A DNA stretch of 64,000 nt from contig CP136064.1 of assembly GCA_032622095.1 (NCBI GenBank), positions 263,043,863 to 263,107,862 of the forward strand, in the 5' to 3' direction. This stretch comes from Siphonodentalium dalli (lineage: Eukaryota; Mollusca; Scaphopoda; Gadilida; Siphonodentaliidae). The position numbers and the translations under genes were made by a program. Shown here one piece after another: positions 13,830 through 26,253 of this stretch (within the stretch, counting starts at the first letter, position 1; each line of letters opens with the position of its first letter). The notes under the pieces are model-generated. The model saw only the letters and a list, made by a program, of their open reading frames with translations. It did not search any database and was not told the origin of the DNA.

Positions 13830-15783
13830 ATAACAACTTTTAGTGATGTAGTATTTGTCAACATAAGCATAATATGGCATATTATGAAACAATTATATCA
13901 TTTAAATTGCCAGAAACTCATACCGTATTATGAAACAGTTGTTTCACCATAAAACTACTATAATATCAGTCGAAATTTCGATTTCGGGTATGTCCATAGC
14001 AACCATGTAAGTAAGAAATATGGTAATTTTCCATTCAGATCCACACTAACAACAACTGATATTATTTCGATTTCGATTTCGGGTATGTCCATAGCAACCA
14101 TGTAAGTAAGAAATATGGTAATTTTCCATTCAGATCCACACTAACAACAACTGATATTATTTTCGCCATGAAAATGCTACATGACGTAGTTTGGATTGTT
14201 AAAACTGCCATAATATAATATTTGTACTTCTTTGATGTCAGATAGTTGCCAAGGAATGACATACCGCGTTGTCTACGCATCTGCAAATGATCAATAGTAT
14301 CTATGGAACCTATGTGGCAAGTTTCAGGGTTTTATCGCTCTTTGCACAATTGTTACACCAAACGCCTGGACTATGTTGTGGTCTGTTTGCCCTTCAGACA
14401 CTCGAAGCAATGTCGTACGTTTTAGGGGGTAGTGTTAAGTTTTCAGCTATAAAATCTTAAGGATGGTGATGTTACGATATATCTTATCACTTTCATTTTC
14501 TGAACTCACATCTTGTATAATGGTTCATATTTCAACTCATTGTCGTCTGAACATCTTTACTTGGCCTCTTTTATGGGGGAAAATATTGAATAATCATGCG
14601 AGTTCTATTCTCTCTTCGGTAACAAGTCATCACAATTACGAAATATCGACTGGTACTAAGCTCCAGCATTCATCAATTGCACATATCTAGCAACACCTGA
14701 TCCACGATAGACGGGTGCGTGTGAAGAATGAGTCCGGAAATTAGTCTACATATGGTTGCATTCACATATGGCCTGATGGAATTTCTTTAGAATTTGAACC
14801 ATTCCGAAAAATCATGATATCTCAAAAAGCTCAACTCGGATTCTATGGGATTTTGCCATATTGTCCATAAACGTCTTCTTAATTACCCCCCGATTTGTTC
14901 CCATAAATTGTTAACCCTAATGTGCATGGACTATAAGGCAGAGTTGCAATTAGAGTTATTCTTGTGTAACTTATTCACTATGACTAACAACATGGATAGT
15001 TGTAGTGACTCGCTGAAAGATGTAGGTTAGTCAAAGTCACTCCAAATGCTAGTGACTAACCATAAGTTAGTCACATTGACCTGATGTTTTTTCTCAGTGC
15101 TAGTGTTCGGTGAATTTAATGAAACTCGTTTCTATTCAAAGGCACGTCAATCATCTGGCTGGGTATTCGAGCTGATGTATTAACAAATTCGTGGTACTGG
15201 GGCTATGGAACGTCATACCAACAGGCTATGATACAAGCAGAATCAGATCTTGACCCAGCAACGACTCCCGCCGACTGCCAGATCTTGCCTGATGTGAATA
15301 TTGCTTCGGGCCCATGGATGAATGAACCGGCATGCACAATTGCTCATAATTTCATATGTGAAGCCACCGGTGAGAATACAAAATACAGTCGTATACCACA
15401 CGCTTAGAATATTACATACACAACTGGTTTATATAGAAGTATAGGCCTAAGTGTAGCACTCCTCTATTGCACAACAATTATCAAATTGTTCTCAGCCATT
15501 TCCTTCTAATCAGATAAATTATGAAACATGTTTGCAATCAAAGACTTTCGCGGCACAAAAGCATCGCCAAGGCAACCCAAACATTTAAAACAATACCGTG
15601 AGTATGCAGGCCTTTACTGTTCTTCAGAACTCTCTGTAAGTATACCACCACTTTCGAAGAAAAATATAATTTAGTCCGTATGTCCGTCTGTATGTTCGTC
15701 TGTACATTTGTCCGGGCATATATATCTCAGTCATGGGTTATCGGATATGAATGAAATTTTGGATGACGGTTGGTCACCGAGGG
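13830..15783 (+). repeat. Segmental duplication, copy B (partner 1072-2970)
   Basis: Direct repeat of 1072-2970 starting about 35 bp after the 49-bp array ends. It carries the CTLD exon 15142-15369 and an extra internal tandem duplication of about 96 bp ('cgatttcgggtatgtccata' with 'gtaagtaagaaatatgg') at 13976-14071 and 14072-14160, absent from copy A. Confidence 0.85.
15142..15369 (+). CDS. CTLD exon (C-terminal half), CTLD1
   Basis: Encodes the second half of CTLD1: 'WLGIRADVLTNSWYWGYG', a long loop, 'ADCQILPDVN', and 'EPACTIAHNFICEA'. The acceptor is 'tctattcaaag' and the donor 'caccg|gtgaga'; 228 bp, phase 1 at both ends, and it joins the 3594-3782 exon to complete one CTLD. The expected WND and EPN/QPD residues for calcium and sugar are replaced ('WMNEPAC', 'LPDVN'). 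Compared with the exon at 2344 there are about 17 base differences, most of them changing amino acids. Confidence 0.8.
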
Positions 15784-16216
15784 TGCTTTTAACTGAGTGG
15801 TTTGCATTTCCGTTCTTGAATTATCCTTCTTTCTATTTTTTTTTGTCTGTGCGCCTGAGTATCTCAATAAGAATAGAATCTCAATGAAATTTGTTATGGA
15901 TATTTACCAAGGCCTTTCAATGAACTGTTGGTGATGTTCGTATTTTTCCTCTAAATTTTGCACACTACTGTTATATTATACTTGATTGATTTTAGATTTT
16001 TTTGCATATACAAAAATGTGTACACCAATTTACTAAGGTGTGTCCAAATGAAATTAAAACAATACTGAGAATATTTTATGCACAGGAAAGACGTCAACCT
16101 TGCGAAGTGGCAACATTCGGTTGAATTCACCTTGTGGTATATTTCGGATTTTCGTGCATTAAAAACAATACCTAAATACTGCGAGTTTCGGTTTAAATCA
16201 TAAAACATATAGGGAC
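15784..16216. other. Intron sequence, nothing recognised
   Basis: AT-rich sequence between duplication copy B and the retrotransposon relic. No feature is supported. Confidence 0.35.
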
Positions 16217-16399
16217 TTATATCCAATGATCAATTTGGCATGGAATACCCTGGTTAGTAAGCATATTGTCAATCACCATAAACATATCTTTGATCGTACA
16301 TGTAAGCACATATATGCGTTCTTTGAAATCTTTCACGTCAAGAACAAATTGAGGAATATTGTTCCAAGTTTGTAATATCCTCTGGGAAAAGTAGTTCAA
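16217..16399 (-). pseudogene. Non-LTR retrotransposon RT 3'-end relic
   Basis: The minus-strand frame reads 'NYFSQRILQTWNNIPQFV' then 'DFKERIYVLT', which resembles the C-terminal end of CR1/Jockey-like reverse transcriptase ORFs (FS.R..n.WN.LP....... FK..ld). Only this tail is present; the catalytic region is missing. Its upstream side is cut off by the 27-bp array, whose first unit begins at about 16395. The call rests on motif resemblance only. Confidence 0.5.
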
Positions 16400-19300
16400 T
16401 CATACGTCCTTGTGGCAATGGTTCAATCATACGACATTGTGGCACTGGTTCAATCATACGTCCTTGTGACACTGGTTCAATCATACGTCATTGTGGCACT
16501 TGTTCAATCATACGTCCGTGTGGCACTTGTTCAATCATACGTCCTTGTGGCACTGGTTCAATCATACGTCCGTGTGGCACTGGTGTTCAATCATACGTCA
16601 TTGTGGCACTGGTTCAATCATACGTCCTTGTGGCACTGGTTCAATCATACGTCCTTGTGGCACTGGTTCAATCATCCGTCCTTTTTGCACTGGTTCAATC
16701 ATACGTCCTTGTGGCACTGGATCAATCATACGTCCTTGTGGCACTGGTTCAATCATGCGTCCTTTTGGCACTGGTTCAATCATACGTCCTTGTGGCACTG
16801 GTGTTCAATCATACGTCCTTGTGGCACTGGTTCAATCATACGTCCTTGTTGCACTGGTTCAACCATACGTCCTTGTGGCACTGGTGTTCAATCATACGTC
16901 ATTGTGGCACTGGTTCAATCATACGTCCTTGTTGCACTGGTTCAATCATACGTCCTTGTGGTACTGGTTCAACCATACGCCCTTGTTGCACTGGTTCAAT
17001 CATACGTCCTTGTTACACTGGTTCAGTCATACGTCATTGTGGCACTGGTTCAATCATACGCCCTTGTTGCACTGGTTCAACCATACGCCCTTGTTGCACC
17101 TGTTCAATCATACGCCCTTGTGGCACTGGTTCAATCAGACGCCCTTGTTGCACTGGTTCAATCATACGTCCTTGTGGCACTGGTTCAATAATACGTCCTT
17201 CTTGCACTGGTTCAATCGTACGTCCTTGTGGCACTGGTTCAATCAGACGCCCTTGTTGCACTGGTTCAATCATACGTCCCTGTTGCACTGGTTCAATCAT
17301 ACGTCCTTGTGGCACTGGTTCAATCTTACGTCCTTGTGGCACTGGTTCAATCATACGTCCTTGTTGCACTGGTTCAATCATACGTCCTTGTTGCACTGGT
17401 TCAATCATACGTCCTTGTGGCACTGGTTCAAGTATACGTCCTTGTTGCACTGGTTCAATCATACGTCCTTGTTGCACTGGTTCAATCATACGCCCTTGTT
17501 GCACTGGTTCAACCATACGTCCTTGTTGCACTGGTTCAATTATACGTCCTTGTTGCACTGGTTCAATCATACGTCCTTGTTGCACTGGTTCAAGCATACG
17601 TCCTTGTTGCACTGGTGTTCAATCATACGACCTTGTTGCACGGGTTCAATCATACGTCATTGTTGCACTGGTTCAATCATACGTCCTTGTGGCACTGGTT
17701 CAATCATACGTCCTTGTTGCACTGGTTCAATTATACGTCTTTGTGGCACTGGTTCAATCGCACGTCCTTGTGGCACTGGTTCAATCATACGTCCGTGTGG
17801 CACTTGTTCAATCATACGTTATTGTGGCACTGGTTCAATCATACGTCCGTGTTGCACCGGTTCTATCATACGGCCTCGTGGCACTGGTTCAATCATACGT
17901 CCTTGTTGCACTGGTTCAATCATACGCCCTTGTTGCACTGGTTCAATCATACGTCCTTGTTGCACTGGTTCAATCATACGTCCTTGCGGCACTGGTTCAA
18001 TCATACGTCCTTGTGGCACTGGTTCAATCACACGTCCTTGTTGCACTGGTTCAATCATACGACCTTGTGGCACTGGTTCCATCATACGTCCTTGTGGCAC
18101 TGGTTCAATCATACGTCCTTGCTGCACTGGTTCAATCATACGCTCTTGTTGCACTGGTTCAATCATACGTCCTTGTTGCACTGGTTCAATCATACGTCAT
18201 TGTGGCACTGGTTCAATCGTACGTCCTTGTGGCACTGGTTCAATCATACGCCCTTGTTGCACTGGTTCAATCATACGACCTTGTGGCACTGGTTCAATCA
18301 TACGTCCTTGTTTCACTGGTTCAACCGTGCGTCATTGTGGCACTGGTTCAATCATACGTTATTGTTGCACTGGTTCAATCATACGACCTTGTGGCACTGG
18401 TTCAATCATACGTCCTTGTGGCACTGGTTCAATCGCACGTCCTTGTGGCACTAGTTCAATAATACGTCCTTGTGGCACTAGTTCATTCGCACGTCCTTGT
18501 GGCACTGGTTCAATCGCACGTACTTGTGGCACTGGTTCAATCACACGTCCTTGTGGCACTGGTTCAATCATACGTCCTTGTGGCACTGGTTCAATCATAC
18601 GTCATTGTGGCACTGGTTCAATCGCACGTCCTTGTGGCACTGGTTCAATCATACGTCCTTGTTGCACTGGTTCAACCATACGTCCTTGTTGCACTGGTTC
18701 AATCATACGTCCTTGTGGCACTGGTTCAATTATACGTCATTGTGGCACTGGGTCAATCATACGTCCTTGTTGCACTGGTTCAATCATACGTCCTTGTGGC
18801 ACTGGTTCAATCATACGTCATTGTGGCACTGGTTCAAGCTTACGTCCTTGTTGCACTGGTTCAATCATACGTGCTTGTGGCACTGGTTCAACCATACGTC
18901 CTTGTGGCACTGGTTCATTCATACGTCCTTGTGGCACTGGTTCAATCATACGTCCTTGTTGCACTGGTTCAATCATACGTCCTTGTTGCACTGGTTCAAT
19001 CATACGTCCTTGTGGCACTGGTTCAATCATACGTCCTTGTTGCACTGGTTCAATCATACGTCCTTGTTGCACTGGTTCAATCATACGTTCTTGTGGCACT
19101 GTTTCAATCATACGTCCATGTGCCACTGGTTCAATCATACGTCATTGTGGCACTGGTTCAATCATACGTCCGTGTGACACTGGTTCAATCATACGCCCTT
19201 GTGGCACTGGTTCAATCATACGCCCTTGTTGCACTGGTTCAATCATACGTCCTTGTTGCACTGGTTCAATCATACGTTCTTGTGGCACTGGTTCAATCAT

Positions 19301-22300
19301 ACGTCCCTGTGGCACTGGTTCAATCATACGTCCCTGTGGCATTGGTTCAATCATACGTCCTTGTGGCACTGGTTCAATCATACGACGTCCTTGTTGCACT
19401 GGTTCAATCATACGTCCTTGTTGCCCTGGTTCAATCATACGTCCTTGTTGCACTGGTTCAATCACACGTCCTTGTTGTACTGGTTAAATAATACGTCCTT
19501 GTGGCACTGGTGTTCAATCATACGTCCTTGTGGCACTGGTTCAATCATACGTCCTTGTGGCACTGGTTCAATAATACGTCCTTGTGGCACTGGTTCGACC
19601 GTGCGTCCTTGTTGCACTGGTTCAATTATACGTCCTTGTTGCACTGGTTCAATCATACGTCCTTGTTGCACTGGTTCAATCATACGCCCTTGTTGCACTG
19701 GTTCAACCATACGTCCTTGTTGCACTGGTTCAATTATACGTCCTTGTTGCTCTGGTTCAATCATACGTCCTTGTTGCACTGGTTCAAGCATACGTCCTTG
19801 TTGCACTGGTGTTCAATCATACGACCTTGTTGCACGGGTTCAATCATACGTCCTTGTTGCACTGGTTCAATCATACGTCCTTGTGGCACTGGTTCAATCA
19901 TACGTCCTTGTTGCACTGGTTCAATTATACGTCTTTGTGGCACTGGTTCAATCGCACGTCCTTGTGGCACTGGTTCAATCATACGTCCGTGTGGCACTTG
20001 TTCAATCATACGTTATTGTGGCACTGGTTCTATCATACGGCCTCGTGGCACTGGTTCAATCATACGTCCTTGTTGCACTGGTTCAATCATACGCCCTTGT
20101 TGCACTGGTTCAATCATACGTCCTTGTTGCACTGGTTCAATCATACGTCCTTGCGGCACTGGTTCAATCATACGTCCTTGTGGCACTGGTTCAATCATAC
20201 GTCCTTGTTGCACTGGTTCAATCATACGACCTTGTGGCACTGGTTCCATCATACGTCCTTGTGGCACTGGTTCAATCATACGTCCTTGCTGCACTGGTTC
20301 AATCATACGCTCTTGTTGCACTGGTTCAATCATACGTCCTTGTTGCACTGGTTCAATCATACGTCATTGTGGCACTGATTCAATCGTACGTCCTTGTGGC
20401 ACTGGTTCAATCATACGCCCTTGTTGCACTGGTTCAATCATACGACCTTGTGGCACTGGTTCAATCATACGTCCTTGTTGCACTGGTTCAACCGTGCGTC
20501 ATTGTGGCACTGGTTCAATCATACGTTATTGTTGCACTGGTTCAATCATACGACCTTGTGGCACTGGTTCAATCATACGTCCTTGTGGCACTGGTTCAAT
20601 CGCACGTCCTTGTGGCACTAGTTCAATAATACGTCCTTGTGGCACTAGTTCATTCGCACGTCCTTGTGGCACTGGTTCAATCGCACGTACTTGTGGCACT
20701 GGTTCAATCACACGTCCTTGTGGCACTGGTTCAATCATACGTCCTTGTGGCACTGGTTCAATCATACGTCATTGTGGCACTGGTTCAATCGCACGTCCTT
20801 GTGGCACTGGTTCAATCATACGTCCTTGTTGCACTGGTTCAATCATACGTCCTTGTGGCACTTGTTCAATTATACGTCATTGTGGCACTGGTTCAATCAT
20901 ACGTCCTTGTTGCACTGGTTCAATCATACGTCCTTGTGGCACTGGTTCAATCATACGTCATTGTGGCACTGGTTCAAGCTTACGTCCTTGTTGCACTGGT
21001 TCAATCATACGTCCTTGTGGCACTGGTTCAATCATACGTCCTTGTGGCACTGGTTCAACCATACGTCCTTGTGGCACTGGTTCAATCATACGTCCTTGTG
21101 GCACTGGTTCAATCATACGTCCTTGTTGCACTGGTTCAATCATACGTCCTTGTGGCACTGGTTCAATCATACGCCCTTGTGGCACTGGTTCAATCATACG
21201 CCCTTGTGGCACTGGTTCAATCATACGTCCTTGTGGCACTGGTTCAATCATACGTCCTTGTGGCACTGGTTCAATCATACGCCCTTGTGGCACTGGTTCA
21301 ATCATACGCCCTTGTGGCCCTGGTGTTCAATCATACGTCCTTGTGGCACTGGTTCAATCATACGTCCTTGTTGCACTGGTTCAATCATACGTTCTTGTGG
21401 CACTGGTTCAATCATACGTCCCTGTGCCACTGGTTCAATCATACGTCATTGTGGCACTGGTTCAATCATACGTCCGTGTGACACTGGTTCAATCATACGC
21501 CCTTGTGGCACTGGTTCAATCATACGCCCTTGTTGCACTGGTTCAATCACACGTCCTTGTTGCACTGGTTCAATCATACGTTCTTGTGGCACTGGTTCAA
21601 TCATACGTCCTTGTGGCACTGGTTCAATCATACGACGTCCTTGTTGCACTGGTTCAATCATACGTCCTTGTGGCACTGGTTCAATCACACGTCCTTGTTG
21701 CACTGGTTAAATAATACGTCCTTGTGGCACTGGTTCGACCGTGCGTCCTTGTGGCACTGGTTCAATCATACGTCCTTGTGGCACTGGTTCAATCATACGT
21801 CCTTGTGGCACTGGTTCAATAATACGTCCTTGTGGCACTGGTTCGACCGTGCGTCCTTGTGGCACTGGTTCAATCATACGCCCTTGTTGCACTGGTTCAA
21901 TCATACGTCCTTGTGGCACTGGTTCAACCATACGTCCTTGTGGCACTGGTTCAACCATACGTCCTTGTGGCACTGGTTCAACCGTGCGTCCTTGTGGCCC
22001 TGGTGTTCAATCATACGTCCTTGTGGCACTGGTTCAATCATACACCCTTGTTGCACTGGTGTTCAATCATACGTCCTTGTGGCACTGGTTCAATCATACG
22101 CCCTTGTTGCACTGGTGTTCAATCGCACGTCCTTGTGGCACTGGTTCAACCGTGCGTCCTTGTGGCACTGGTGTTCAATCATACGTCCTTGTGGCACTGG
22201 TTCAATCATACGTCCTTGTGGCACTGGTTCCATCGCACGTCCTTGTGGCACTAGTTCAATAATACGTCCTTGTGGCACTGGTTCAATCACACGTCCTTGT

Positions 22301-22562
22301 GGCACTGGTTCAATCGCACGTACTTGTGGCACTGGTTCAATCACACGTCCTTGTGGCACTGGTTCAATCATACGCCAGTGTTGCACTGGTGTTCAATCAT
22401 ACGTCCTTGTGGCACTGGTTCAATCATACGCCATTGTTGCACTGGTGTTCAATCATACGTCCGTGTGGCACTGTTTCAATCACACGTCCTTGTTGCACTG
22501 GTGTTCAATCGCACGTCCTTGTGGCACTGGTTTAATCGTACGTCCTTGTGGCACTGGTTCAT
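16395..22562 (+). repeat. 27-bp minisatellite array with ~2.2-kb higher-order repeat
   Basis: About 225 copies of a 27-bp unit ('ttcaatcatacgtccttgtg' plus 'gcactgg'), with occasional 29-bp units carrying an extra 'tg'. Because 27 is a multiple of three, all three forward frames and one reverse frame stay open for hundreds of codons, giving 9-residue peptide repeats (NHTSLWHWF, IIRPCGTGS, SYVLVALVQ; reverse MIEPVPQGR). The 29-bp units move the phase around, so no single frame covers the array. Marker units recur at 17612/19808 and 18450/20616, a higher-order period of about 2.17-2.2 kb. It lies in the intron between CTLD1 and the Thr-rich exon. Confidence 0.95.
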
Positions 22563-23014
22563 TTGTATTGTATACTCGTGACCACGAATTCTCGAGTTTA
22601 TGGCTGTACTGAATAGTAAGTTTTTAATGTGAATGTTTCGATTAAATCGCCTATATTTGAGAGACATAAGGCCGAACAATCGAAGAGATCTCAATATATA
22701 TGATAGTTTCTTTAGAGCAGGAACTAGTTTGGTGGCCCTATTTGGATGTTTTTTTATCGCATTTGAATGATAAATCATCAGTTTATTGAACTAGATTTCA
22801 ACACATTCTTACGACGAGTATGTTTCTCTTAAACTGTATATCGGTAAGTGGATAATCATATATGTTCTCAGTAAAACGAGTTGTACTTGATTTTTATTAA
22901 CGTCTTATGAAGGGAATTTGAACAGTCCATCATTTGGTAAAATACGGTAATGTAGTATGCATGATACAAGTTAGAATTATTCGGTGATATAAAACATATA
23001 TAGTATGTCTTGTC
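22563..23014. other. Intron sequence, nothing recognised
   Basis: AT-rich sequence after the 27-bp array with no supported feature. Confidence 0.35.
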
Positions 23015-23116
23015 GTTGACTGCCTGGGTATAGTGCCCGGTTGATGGGTATGGTTTCATGCAGATTCGCGTGGTTAACTATACCCACCAAACTGGGCGCT
23101 ATACCCGCGTAGTCAA
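23015..23116. repeat. Inverted repeat (hairpin)
   Basis: Arms 'gttgactgcctgggtata..' and '..tatacccgcgtagtcaac' are mutually inverted, with an inner pair 'ttgatgggtat' and 'atacccaccaa'. It could be a small foldback element. Confidence 0.6.
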
Positions 23117-23179
23117 CTCCAAGCCATGCTCTATTTATTAGATAACGTGTCATCGATGCTACGTAACATGTTCATTAAA

Positions 23180-23395
23180 CAAAACTCGTCGGAATATTAT
23201 CACTGAAACAAATGTTCATACCATTTTAATCCTTCCTAAGGGATAATAATTTATTATCTGAACATTTCCCACTGTGTAGTGTCTGTCGTCTGCTTCCTTA
23301 ACATCCATCCAGATCAATAATATACAATTCCCATGTATGATTTGTTATAACTTTGTGGGAGATTCCATTTGGTATATAAAGGCTTAAAGCGGTCA
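23180..23395. mobile_element. Family G MITE copy
   Basis: Contains 'taataatttattatctgaac' followed by 'atttccc', and ends 'gagattccatttggtatata' with 'aaaggcttaa', matching the two ends of the family seen at 27955 and 63480. Confidence 0.5.
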
Positions 23396-23397
23396 CA

Positions 23398-23490
23398 TTC
23401 GCGTTTCTCTTCGCGTTTCTCTTCACATTTCGCTTTGCGTTTCTCTTCACATTTCTCTTCACATTTCTCTTCGCGGTTCTCTTCGGGTTT
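23398..23490. repeat. 12-bp minisatellite
   Basis: About seven copies of a 12-bp unit 'cgcgtttctctt/cacatttctctt'. The reverse strand reads as Lys/Arg-rich repeats, which are not considered coding. Confidence 0.85.
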
Positions 23491-23778
23491 CTCGTGATGT
23501 TTGCGGGATATGTGACCGACCAGCACCGGGACAATCCCACCCGGGGATAGTTTGGGTCTGGAAAATTGTCCCAATGTAGGCTTGTCCCTTGTGTTGAGTA
23601 ATTTATTATTATATTATTTACAATATATGGTTGAATTTGACACAGCTGCATGCAATATGTACTTGTCTCCTAGACATCCCTAGCGTTGCATTGTGCACAC
23701 GTCTGGGACTATATAACACGCAAGTCGCCGATTCTTAGACGCTGCATGTGTTTTTGATATAATGCATATTTTTGGATT

Positions 23779-23868
23779 GGGTGTGATTCGAACCCCGGAC
23801 AGTGACGACAAGCGCGCATTGCGATTCAAAGTCCGACGTCAAAACCACACGGCTACCGAAGCGACCCC
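23779..23868 (-). pseudogene. tRNA-like sequence (pseudogene or SINE head)
   Basis: On the minus strand this runs from 'ggggtcgcttcggtagccgt' to 'gggttcgaatcacaccc'. It has a B-box-like 'ggttcgaatc' and an anticodon-loop-like 'ggactttgaatc' resembling tRNA-Gln(TTG), but the anticodon stem is broken and the variable region is too long. It is not a functional tRNA by eye; it may be a tRNA-derived SINE remnant. Confidence 0.4.
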
Positions 23869-24399
23869 AAAACCTACGTCATAATTATTTACAATAGTTT
23901 TTTTCATATTTACTTCGAAATGAAAGATTCCTTTTATACAACACTAATTATTTACTCTATTTCTTTAAGTTGCCCTATGTAATATTTAGGCTTTGCAGTA
24001 TGAAAAAAAAATTGAATTATTATTCAAGTTATCATCCGACAACAAACGTTTCGGGCAGACATATTTGTTCGTGAGTGAGTCTTATTTCCATGTATATGCC
24101 GTTGGGATCGGGCTGATTATAAACTGAGGATGTGCGCAATTGAAACCGATTGTCCAAAACAGTTGGCGCACCATGATTTTGTCATTCAAGCAAACCATTA
24201 AAATTTAACAATTAATTTGTCGCCAAAGATTCAGTCCTAGTTGTGTTACGTCCCATTATTATGCTATGGTATGTGTTAACATAAAATAAATTAAAATACA
24301 ATTAAAAACATAGTTATTCTTAGTTCGGATCGGGTCGGGCTGTTCTTGGGTCGGGTTTGAATGGGTCGTGCTGTGTAGTCAACAGTGAATAATACGCGC

Positions 24400-24905
24400 G
24401 TGCTTCCGGGCGTTCCCGCCAATTTGGTAGCGCGCCAATAAAATTAGTTTAATTGATTAGGCGGATTAATACTATTTTGAAAAGCCGCGCATAACAACAA
24501 AAACCAGACAATACAACATGATTGATTTGTTCATCAAAGTAAAATTCTTGTCCAACTGTGTTGCACTAACGAAACTAGACACAAAAACAAAGAGGCAAAT
24601 TGGGGGACTATATTTTTCGTTGCAATCCTGAGTGCGCAATACTGTGTACGGTTGTGAAGCATCTCAGCCAACGATGTAAATGTGTGCATTGTTAAGTTTG
24701 TTTTAAGGGTTTTGTTTTGTTAAAAAGGCATAAAACTCTAGTTTTTTTGTGTGATATACAAGATCTTCAACTCGTTATGTTGGGATATAAGATTTTATTA
24801 AACTCGTTTGATAAATTTGATTCACAACTCGTCTACGACTCCTTGTGAATCAAATTTATCAAACTCGTTTCATAAAATCTTATATCCCAACATAACTCGT
24901 TGGAA
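24400..24905. mobile_element. Dispersed repeat R, copy 1, with terminal hairpin
   Basis: Shares with 59190-59595 the words 'gattaatactatttt/cgaaaagccgcgca', 'ccagacaat', 'cttgtccaac', 'gttgcactaacgaaa', 'gaggcaaattgg', 'ggactatattttt/c' and the hairpin end 'catttat..actcgtttcata' with 'tatcccaacataactcgttgg'. The hairpin arms at about 24785-24890 invert 'ttgataaatttgattcac'. No coding sequence is visible. Confidence 0.65.
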
Positions 24906-24999
24906 ATATTCTATATACTCAGGGGTTCTTATGTTCTGCTCGACATCTTACGAACACTATCCAGGAATCTTGTTAACATGGTCCGAATTTATTGTGGGC

Positions 25000-25215
25000 A
25001 CGATCTGACTTTCTTGTAGTCACAACTGATTTTATATTTATTTACACGACGAGTGTGTCATGTATGTAGACATGATGACATGATGCAGGTATCTAGTAGA
25101 CACGATCTGCATTTCTTGTGTACACACGACCGGTTTCTAAGACGATGTGTGTGTCTTGTCGACACGATCCAGATTTCTAGGAGACATTATTCATATTTAT
25201 GGGAGACACGATCTT
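25000..25215. repeat. Degenerate ~30-bp tandem repeat
   Basis: Diverged units around 'gacacgatctgcatttcttg' recur (agtagacacgatc, gtcgacacgatcc, ggagacacgatct). Confidence 0.5.
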
Positions 25216-25286
25216 GGCTTCTTGTTTAAAAGTTTCCGTCTTTGTTGTAAACATTTTCTAGGCGTCTTAAAGATACTAACCGCGGG

Positions 25287-26248
25287 TATCGTCCACCCAG
25301 CGTGATAAACATAACATCTCATGTCCTAATCTCGACACCATCATACCATTCATTATCCACCCATCGTGATAAACATAACATCTCATGTCCTAATCTCGAC
25401 ACCATCATACCATTCATTATCCACCCAGCGTGATAAACATAACATATCATGTCCTAATCTCGATGCCATCATACCATTCATTATCCACCCAACGTGATAA
25501 ACATAACATCTCATGTCCTAATCTCGACACCATCATACCATTCATTATCCACCCAGCGTGATAAACATAACATCTCATGTCCTAATCTCGATACCATCAT
25601 ACCATTCATTATCCACCCAGCGTGATAAACATAACATCTCATGTCCTAATCTCGATACCATCATACCATTCATTATCCACCCAGCGTGATAAACATAACA
25701 TCTCATGTCCTAATCTCGACACCATCATACCATTCATTATCCACCCAGCGTGATAAACATAACATCTCATGTCCTAATCTCGACACCATCATACCATTCA
25801 TTATCCACCCAGCGTGATAAACATAACATCTCATGTCCTAATCTCGATACCATCATACCATTCATTTTCCACCCGCGTGATAAACATAACATCTCATGTC
25901 CTAATCTCGATGCCATCATACCATTCATTATCCACCCAACGTGATAAACATAACATCTCATGTCCTAATCTCGATACCATCATACCATTCATTATCCACC
26001 CAGCGTGATAAACATAACATCTCATGTCCTAATCTCGATACCATCATACCATTCATTATCCACCCATCGTGATAAACATAACATCTCATGTCCTAATCTC
26101 GATACCATCATACCATTCATTATCCACCCAGCGTGATAAACATAACATCTCATGTCCTAATCTCGATACCATCATACCATTCATTATCCACCCAGCGTGA
26201 TAAACATAACATCTCATGTCCTAATCTCGATACCATCATACCATTCAT
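25287..26248 (+). repeat. 64-bp minisatellite array abutting an exon
   Basis: About 15 copies of a 64-bp unit with 'cacccagcgtgataaacata', 'catctcatgtcctaatctcg' and 'ccatcataccattcat'. Units differ at few positions (gacacc, gatacc, gatgcc; agcg, aacg, atcg). The last unit is truncated after 'ccattcat' and is followed within 5 bp by the acceptor of the Thr-rich exon. Confidence 0.95.
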
Positions 26249-26253
26249 ATTAG

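Noticed and set aside
16491-19487. 998-codon forward ORF and its neighbours within the 27-bp array
   Set aside because: They are a by-product of a 27-bp unit without stops; several frames are equally open, and there is no start, splice or domain support.
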